Part shown: positions 6,306-10,229 of the stretch, piece by piece
How the letters are laid out: every line of letters starts with the position of its first letter
Numbering within the stretch: the first letter of the stretch is position 1
Assembly (NCBI GenBank): GCA_964468725.1
Contig: CAYXVU010000217.1
Coordinates: forward strand, 1-10,229
Reading direction: 5' to 3'
Source: CAYXVU01 sp964468725
GTDB lineage: Bacteria > Acidobacteriota > Blastocatellia > UBA7656
Length of the DNA: 10,229 nt
Made by a program: the position numbers and the translations under genes
Notes under the pieces: generated by a model
What the model was told of the DNA's origin: nothing
What the model saw: only the letters and a program-made list of their open reading frames with translations
Database searches by the model: none

Positions 6306-7472
6306 TTAAGTGGGCACGTTACTCTCCAATGCGGCAATGATGAGGTTTTCGCGTTCGCTTAACCAGTCAGCACATCTTTTGAGTTGCAAGCGTTTTTGTG
6401 CAGTCATATCCTCTTCGCGGAAGTGAGCTAAATCATTACGGGTGTCACGTACACCTTCAAGCATATGTTTGACCTCTTCTTGCCTTAGCCTGATTACCCC
6501 TTGGCATCGCTGCCAGCACACGTCCTTGAAAAATAGCTGAATATATTCTCCTAGTGTTAGTTCGCCGAAAGCTCTAATTTGCTCGTTGCGGTCGTAAATT
6601 ATTCTGAAAACGTCATCAACTAGTGCCTCATTGAGTTCAATATTTACTGTTTCTTGTTGAGTAAGATAACAACTAAGTGCCGCCTCAAAGCGCTCACGTA
6701 GGGCTTGGCTGGCGGATAACAGCTCGGTTGCCGCAGCCTCGGGATCAACAGGGATGGACGGAATTTGCGCGTCCGCCTGATTAATAGAGCTTTTTGCATC
6801 TGTGGCTACAACCGCCCTACACCCATCCAGCAATTCCATGAAAGCACGATCTATCCGGTCTGGCGTCGGTGTCACTGTTGCCGCAGCTTGTTGTGTTAGG
6901 TAGCGTTTGAGCGCAACAACGAACTTCTTACGCAACACCCGATTGGAGGAAGTGATCTCTTCAACCGCAGCTTGGCGGGCTGCCTCGTTAATCTCACCAT
7001 CAGCATTTTTGAAGGCGCTGTTAAGAATACGCCTCAATCCATGCTCTACGTCGCGAACTTGCATGATGTCTTCTGCCCACTGCCGAAAGTATCGTGTAGT
7101 ATCAAAGCTGGTTATAACATGTTTGAGATTTCGATCATCATCTACAATCAGAGCTGCGTTCATTTCGCGCATACCCGCTAGTAGCTCAAAGAGATCATCA
7201 GCAGTGCGATATACAGTTGGAACTCTTACAAGCGCATCATCAACTCGCAATCCTGAACCCTCAACCCTGCTTCCAAAAATGTGGAGCGCCATAAGGATTG
7301 ATTCATGAGTGATGAAGTAAAATTGTCGAGACTGCCCATCCCCTTTAACGACTGGTAACTGACTAAAGCTGTGATGCAGCATTCGGTCGAGTGCATCTTG
7401 GATCGGTTCATCAGGTGTCGCCACCACGGGCATTCCGATGTCCGTAAGTAATTGGCTAACTTCGTATGGCAT
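6306..7472 (-). CDS. CBS-domain protein with C-terminal HEPN-like RNase motif
   Basis: This 388-residue protein has no gene name I recognise. Residues about 8-130 form a CBS pair: MPVVATPDEPIQDALDRML, FSQLPVV, then VRVPTVYRTADDLFELL and NAALIVDDDRNLKHVIT. CBS pairs usually bind adenosine nucleotides. The middle contains two similar helical copies (about 171-217 and 250-295), each with LR-[KE]-[KR]-F-x-x-AL-x-x-YLTQQ. The C-terminal part (about 295-385) includes LTLGEYIQLFF and then VRDTRNDLAHFREED; R345-NDLA-H350 fits the Rx4-6H catalytic motif of HEPN RNases. The ATG has GGAGA eight bases upstream. It follows the AIPR gene by 50 bp on the same strand, so it is probably the second gene of an operon. 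An effector RNase under nucleotide control is my inference; a non-catalytic HEPN is possible. Confidence 0.88.
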   Translation of the reverse strand: MPYEVSQLLTDIGMPVVATPDEPIQDALDRMLHHSFSQLPVVKGDGQSRQFYFITHESILMALHIFGSRVEGSGLRVDDALVRVPTVYRTADDLFELLAGMREMNAALIVDDDRNLKHVITSFDTTRYFRQWAEDIMQVRDVEHGLRRILNSAFKNADGEINEAARQAAVEEITSSNRVLRKKFVVALKRYLTQQAAATVTPTPDRIDRAFMELLDGCRAVVATDAKSSINQADAQIPSIPVDPEAAATELLSASQALRERFEAALSCYLTQQETVNIELNEALVDDVFRIIYDRNEQIRAFGELTLGEYIQLFFKDVCWQRCQGVIRLRQEEVKHMLEGVRDTRNDLAHFREEDMTAQKRLQLKRCADWLSERENLIIAALESNVPT

Positions 7473-7522
7473 AGTTGGTTTCTCCGCTACAGGAATGGAG
7501 ATTTTTGAACTGCCAAATGCTT

Positions 7523-9403
7523 CTACCCAATTGCTGCTGTGATCAGATCGCGCGGCGACGGATTGCCACGTCCCATAGTGCGTTTATTTATGGCCATCAG
7601 ATTAACAAAGTTAGGCGTAGAATCACCTTTGCCGAGTTGCTCCCATTTGAGAAAGGCGTTTAAGTCAAAGCTCCTGTCTTTGTAGGCTGGTTCTCCAAAA
7701 ACCGAATCTTCCTCACCCTGAGTCAGGTATTCGTCAACAACGCTGACTGCAGCATCGAACAACTCTCGCGCCGCCTCACTATCTTGCGTTAACCTGAGTA
7801 TAGCCTGCGTTAAATCACGAGGTGATGACGGCTTGTTAGCACGTAACAGCACATCACGTAGTAAGTCCATCACAACCATGTAGAACAAGTATCGGGTCTG
7901 TCGGCGGCTGGTTTTGCGCGAGCCGCGTCCGAAGTCATAACTATCGGCAGCTTTCTGCACTACGTAAGCGGCATACAAATCATCAACGCCGAACGGCTCT
8001 TTGATACCTTCGACGATCTGTCGATAGAGTACACCGCCGGGTACAAACGAACTGTTACGACCGAAAGCTCTTCCCGCTTCACGAAGCCAGCCAGCCCCGT
8101 ACACCTTGAGTATGTCGAAAGCGTTGGCTGATTCCGTAAACTGATGCGTTTTAGGATTCTGTTTTTGGAACGCCTTCTGCGAGTCCCATCCCCCACGCTG
8201 AACTTCCAAAAAGATGTCGTAACGATTAGCCATCTCACGCTTCCAGATGTGGAAGCCTTGGTCGAGCGTCACGAAATCTTTGTCTCTGACGGCGTTTTGG
8301 CTGTTGGTGTAACGAGTAATGTTTTGCAGCAGGCGCTCGCCAACGTTGCCGACTTTAACCACTTTAGCGACGACTACGCCGTCTTTTGCTTTGTTCGTCC
8401 AATCATCAAGACTTGGGTCGAAGCCTTTGCCGCCGGATTCGAGTTTCTGTCGGAATATCTCCCAAAGGGTGCGCGTCGTCTGACAGCCGTTGACGATGTA
8501 TGGCTCTGTTAGCATGTAGGTGTTGGGAGCAATTGTCTCGAAGTGATTGACAACTATCGTGATGCCGTTGTTATAAAGCCCGAACTGCGCTGGCTCTGAA
8601 TTCAACGTCGCCTGCATTCCCTTGTTGACCTTTCCCCGCCCGCCGAGAAAGCGGCGCACATTTTTCTCATAGAGTTGATCGAGATTTTCTGTTCGGTCGC
8701 GGTACGCTTTCAGGAAATCGTATAGCTTGAGCAACGGAATCGAACCTACCATCAAATCTTTGCCCGAGTTCGCCATCGTCGCTTCGAGGGAAACGCGAAT
8801 CGGTGAACTGACGGCGGTCGTCGAGTCTTCAAGCTGGTTAAGATAGATTGTTTCAATAGAGACTGCTTCAACGTCGAACACATTGCCGAACCGCTCGCGT
8901 CCGACCGCGCGTACATCGTCGAGCGCGCGCCTTTGATTCTCAGTGAGTGGCAATTCGGTAGCGAAGACGAGTACGAGGCGGTCGCCCCCTCCGCTCGCGT
9001 CCGCTTTGCGCAAAAATTGTCTAACGCGCTCAATTACACCTCCGACAGCTTCGGATAGCCGCTCGCGCCCCACGTCGAGGGTATCAATCACTTTCTGTCC
9101 TTCTTGTAGCAAGGTGTTCGTGCCTTGAAACGACGACCCAAATTTGCTCTGTACCAGATACCATGTATCGCCGCCAACATTTTCATTGTCGGTTTCGCCA
9201 CGCTCAAGGTAAGCGAGATCAATCCCCCCATCATCTGAGCCATCGCAATACACCAAGTCGTCGGAAGCATTGCCGAGGTCGCGCCATTGCGTAAATAGCT
9301 TATGAGCGAAGCGACGCCCCAGTTCGGCGGTAGAGGGGTTGTCCGCCTGAACATCCTCCAACCATTGTTTGCGGAAAGCATCGAAGTCAACAAGATCGTT
9401 CAT
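7523..9403 (-). CDS. AIPR-family (abortive infection phage resistance) protein with nuclease-like N-terminus
   Basis: This 626-residue protein fits the AIPR family (Pfam AIPR). Family landmarks are NVRRFLGGRGKVNKGMQATL (248-267), FGLYNNGITIV (274-284), the strongly typical PYIVNGCQTTRTLW (301-314), and NITRYTNSQNAVRDKDF (361-377). The N-terminus, about 50-95, has DDGGIDLAY followed by WYLVQSKFG: Asp62 and Gln85-x-Lys87 resemble the PD-(D/E)xK active site in its Mrr-like D...QxK form. I therefore infer a restriction-endonuclease-like domain fused to the AIPR core. ATG 9403 begins a normal sequence with AGGG about nine bases upstream; an in-frame TTG at 9523 would add 40 residues without family likeness. 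Named family members give phage resistance; the activity of this one is not known. Confidence 0.92.
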   Translation of the reverse strand: MNDLVDFDAFRKQWLEDVQADNPSTAELGRRFAHKLFTQWRDLGNASDDLVYCDGSDDGGIDLAYLERGETDNENVGGDTWYLVQSKFGSSFQGTNTLLQEGQKVIDTLDVGRERLSEAVGGVIERVRQFLRKADASGGGDRLVLVFATELPLTENQRRALDDVRAVGRERFGNVFDVEAVSIETIYLNQLEDSTTAVSSPIRVSLEATMANSGKDLMVGSIPLLKLYDFLKAYRDRTENLDQLYEKNVRRFLGGRGKVNKGMQATLNSEPAQFGLYNNGITIVVNHFETIAPNTYMLTEPYIVNGCQTTRTLWEIFRQKLESGGKGFDPSLDDWTNKAKDGVVVAKVVKVGNVGERLLQNITRYTNSQNAVRDKDFVTLDQGFHIWKREMANRYDIFLEVQRGGWDSQKAFQKQNPKTHQFTESANAFDILKVYGAGWLREAGRAFGRNSSFVPGGVLYRQIVEGIKEPFGVDDLYAAYVVQKAADSYDFGRGSRKTSRRQTRYLFYMVVMDLLRDVLLRANKPSSPRDLTQAILRLTQDSEAARELFDAAVSVVDEYLTQGEEDSVFGEPAYKDRSFDLNAFLKWEQLGKGDSTPNFVNLMAINKRTMGRGNPSPRDLITAAIG

Positions 9404-9438
9404 TCTGTAACCCTGTCCGATTGCTGATTTTTTTAGGA

Positions 9439-9506
9439 CGTGAGATTTGTCGTAATAAAGTGATTTTCTTTCAGTCAAACTCTCACGAAGCTCAAATTTA
9501 CGACAA
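9439..9506 (-). promoter_or_regulatory. Interlocked inverted repeats in the AIPR leader (possible pseudoknot)
   Basis: Two perfect inverted repeats cross each other. CGTGAGA (9439-9445) pairs with TCTCACG (9481-9487). TTGTCGTAA (9447-9455) pairs with TTACGACAA (9498-9506). The order A-B-A'-B' is that of an H-type pseudoknot if transcribed, with intervals of 1, 25 and 10 bases. The region lies 36-103 bases upstream of the AIPR start, within the leader predicted from the -35 box at 9552-9557. It could equally be a pair of protein-binding operators on DNA. The repeats are seen; the function is inferred. Confidence 0.5.
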
Positions 9507-9528
9507 GGGGGCTGGTTTAACAATCACT

Positions 9529-9557
9529 GATTGATTCCCTCGCTTACATACTGTCAA
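9529..9557 (-). promoter_or_regulatory. Possible promoter of the AIPR/CBS-HEPN operon
   Basis: On the - strand a perfect TTGACA (9557 to 9552) is followed after 17 bases by TCAATC (9534 to 9529), a poor -10. Transcription from about 9522 would give a leader of about 120 bases containing the interlocked repeats. The -35 match is good and the placement sensible, but the weak -10 keeps confidence low. Confidence 0.3.
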
Positions 9558-9627
9558 AACCGTGTGAAAAAGCAAGCGCGAATTTTCAGAGTTATATTCG
9601 TTTTGTGTCTGTATGCAATGCCCAGCT

Positions 9628-9790
9628 TAGAGCCTTTTATGAACTTTCAGGAGCTTAAAACAGCCGAAAATCAGAGAAAAAGTACATGATTGAGGATCTG
9701 CGAGTGCTTGCCCGCCGATGCCAAGCAGTGAAGCAGGCAATACAGGCCAAATATAGCGATTTTCTCTTTCAAAGTTCATAAAAGGCTCTA
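9628..9790. mobile_element. MITE-like element with perfect inverted ends bounded by TA
   Basis: The two ends are exact complements over 20 bases: TA plus the 18-mer GAGCCTTTTATGAACTTT at 9628-9647, and its inverse at 9771-9790. The TA at each outer edge fits a TA target duplication, as made by IS630/Tc1-mariner transposases. Inside are further paired segments: GAAAATC (9666-9672) with GATTTTC (9758-9764), and TTGCC (9708-9712) with GGCAA (9736-9740), so the whole 163 bp could fold as a long imperfect hairpin. No transposase is encoded; small ORFs inside resemble nothing I know. A structured RNA or recombination site is the alternative reading. Confidence 0.6.
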
Positions 9791-9868
9791 GGTATATGCC
9801 ACAAAAATGAAAGAGAATGAAAGCGGGTAGCATTCGTGAGGAACAAGCTAAATTTTACAACATGGAGG

Positions 9869-9886
9869 GGCTTTGTTGCATAAATC
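9869..9886 (+). repeat. IS-end-like sequence
   Basis: GGCTTTGTTGCATAAATC resembles the IS903-type terminal inverted repeat of the IS5 family (GGCTTTGTTGAATAAATC, from memory, one difference). It lies about 135 bp beyond the stop of the partial transposase and could be that element's outer end, or the relic of another IS. The matching opposite end is not in the window. Confidence 0.4.
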
Positions 9887-9973
9887 GAAATGGAAAGAGT
9901 CTTCCACAAGATTAAACTCCCAAACGGCTCATACGGCGTAGCGGCTTTGCACAAAAACCCCTCTAAATTGACT

Positions 9974-10008
9974 ACTTTTTGTGCAAACGGGATTTCTGCA
10001 CAAAAAGT
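9974..10008. terminator. Perfect 12-bp hairpin after the partial transposase
   Basis: ACTTTTTGTGCA (9974-9985) and TGCACAAAAAGT (9997-10008) are exact complements with an 11-base loop. On the - strand it lies 12 bases after the transposase stop. The stem begins and ends in A/T runs, so it could terminate in either direction. A third copy of TGCACAAAAA is at 9948-9957, so it may instead be part of the structured IS end. Confidence 0.4.
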
Positions 10009-10019
10009 CTGTCCAACAT

Positions 10020-10229
10020 CTAAGTGAACTGCGGTTCAATTCCTAACTCGAACATGCTCTGAATCATACAACAGATGTTATGGCAGAGAACCTTGCGCAG
10101 AGCCTCGTTGACCTGAGCAATCTTCCCTTTGCTACGAATGCGGCCACCGAATTTCGCCTTCACCATGCTAAAGGTAGATTCGACGTTAGAGCGTTTGTGA
10201 TAGGCCGCTAAAAACTCTTCGCGCTTGTA
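10020..10229 (-). CDS. DDE transposase, C-terminal part (runs off the window)
   Basis: The last 69 residues of a transposase are read from the window edge to a TAG at 10022-10020. They include YHKRSNVESTFSMVKAKFGG, with the R-S-x-V-E...F..(I/V)K motif carrying the catalytic glutamate of IS4/IS5-superfamily DDE transposases, and then AQVNEALRKVLCHNICCMIQ, a typical C-terminal helix of that group. The start and the other catalytic residues are outside the window. The frame is open right to the edge, so nothing shows truncation on this side. The exact IS family cannot be settled from this piece. Confidence 0.85.
   Translation of the reverse strand, partial: YKREEFLAAYHKRSNVESTFSMVKAKFGGRIRSKGKIAQVNEALRKVLCHNICCMIQSMFELGIEPQFT

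Noticed and set aside
7446..7457. AAGTAATTGGCT resembling AAGTAACTGGCC at the mnmE end (5008-5019), a possible second attachment site
   Set aside because: Two mismatches in 12 bases and it lies within the CBS-HEPN coding sequence; chance similarity is likely.
9404..9523. TTG start adding 40 residues to the AIPR protein
   Set aside because: No family likeness, no good ribosome binding site, and the stretch contains the interlocked inverted repeats; ATG 9403 fits better.
9627..9833. Small - strand frame across the MITE-like element
   Set aside because: It runs through both inverted ends and has no recognisable features; better explained as non-coding.
1..10229. CRISPR array, tRNA or rRNA genes
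   Set aside because: No regularly spaced repeats and no cloverleaf or rRNA-like sequence were seen on either strand.

Overview
The window has two parts. Positions 1 to about 5013 hold the conserved bacterial ribosome/insertase/tRNA-modification cluster, all on the + strand: rpmH, rnpA, yidD, yidC, jag-like (KH-R3H) and mnmE. Every gene there is intact. Features such as the long Pro-rich YidC with an extra periplasmic segment, the KH-R3H protein lacking a Jag_N domain, and the TCACTTG-type repeat tracts in the gaps suggest an environmental Gram-negative bacterium. Acidobacteriota (Blastocatellia-like) is my best guess, but this is an impression and not a proof. YidC has the long periplasmic domain expected of a diderm.

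Positions 5014 to 10229 are accessory. A complete IS4-family insertion sequence (5055-6231, 17-bp terminal inverted repeats with one mismatch, intact DDE transposase) lies 41 bp after the mnmE stop, where mnmG or another housekeeping gene would often follow. It has no visible target-site duplication. Beyond it, on the - strand, is a two-gene unit read right to left. The first gene is an AIPR-family protein (7523-9403) whose N-terminus looks like a PD-(D/E)xK nuclease (D62, Q85-x-K87). After a 50-bp gap comes a protein with two CBS domains, a duplicated helical segment and a C-terminal HEPN-like region carrying an R-N-D-L-A-H motif (Rx4H). I read this pair as a candidate anti-phage or abortive-infection module: AIPR plus a CBS-regulated HEPN RNase. 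It is the most interesting item here.

Upstream of the AIPR gene (9404-10019) there is no convincing gene. This stretch holds, in order, two interlocked inverted repeats in the presumed 5' leader (possible pseudoknot), a consensus -35 box with a weak -10, a 163-bp MITE-like element with perfect terminal inverted repeats bounded by TA, an IS-end-like sequence, and a perfect 12-bp-stem hairpin. The window closes with the C-terminal 69 residues of a second DDE transposase on the - strand (10020-10229). The accessory module is therefore bracketed by mobile DNA on both sides, as expected for a horizontally acquired defence island next to a core locus.

The core genes work together. rpmH and rnpA supply ribosomal protein L34 and the RNase P protein. 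yidD and yidC act in membrane protein insertion. The KH-R3H protein is an RNA-binding partner that commonly travels with yidC. MnmE modifies the wobble uridine of tRNAs.
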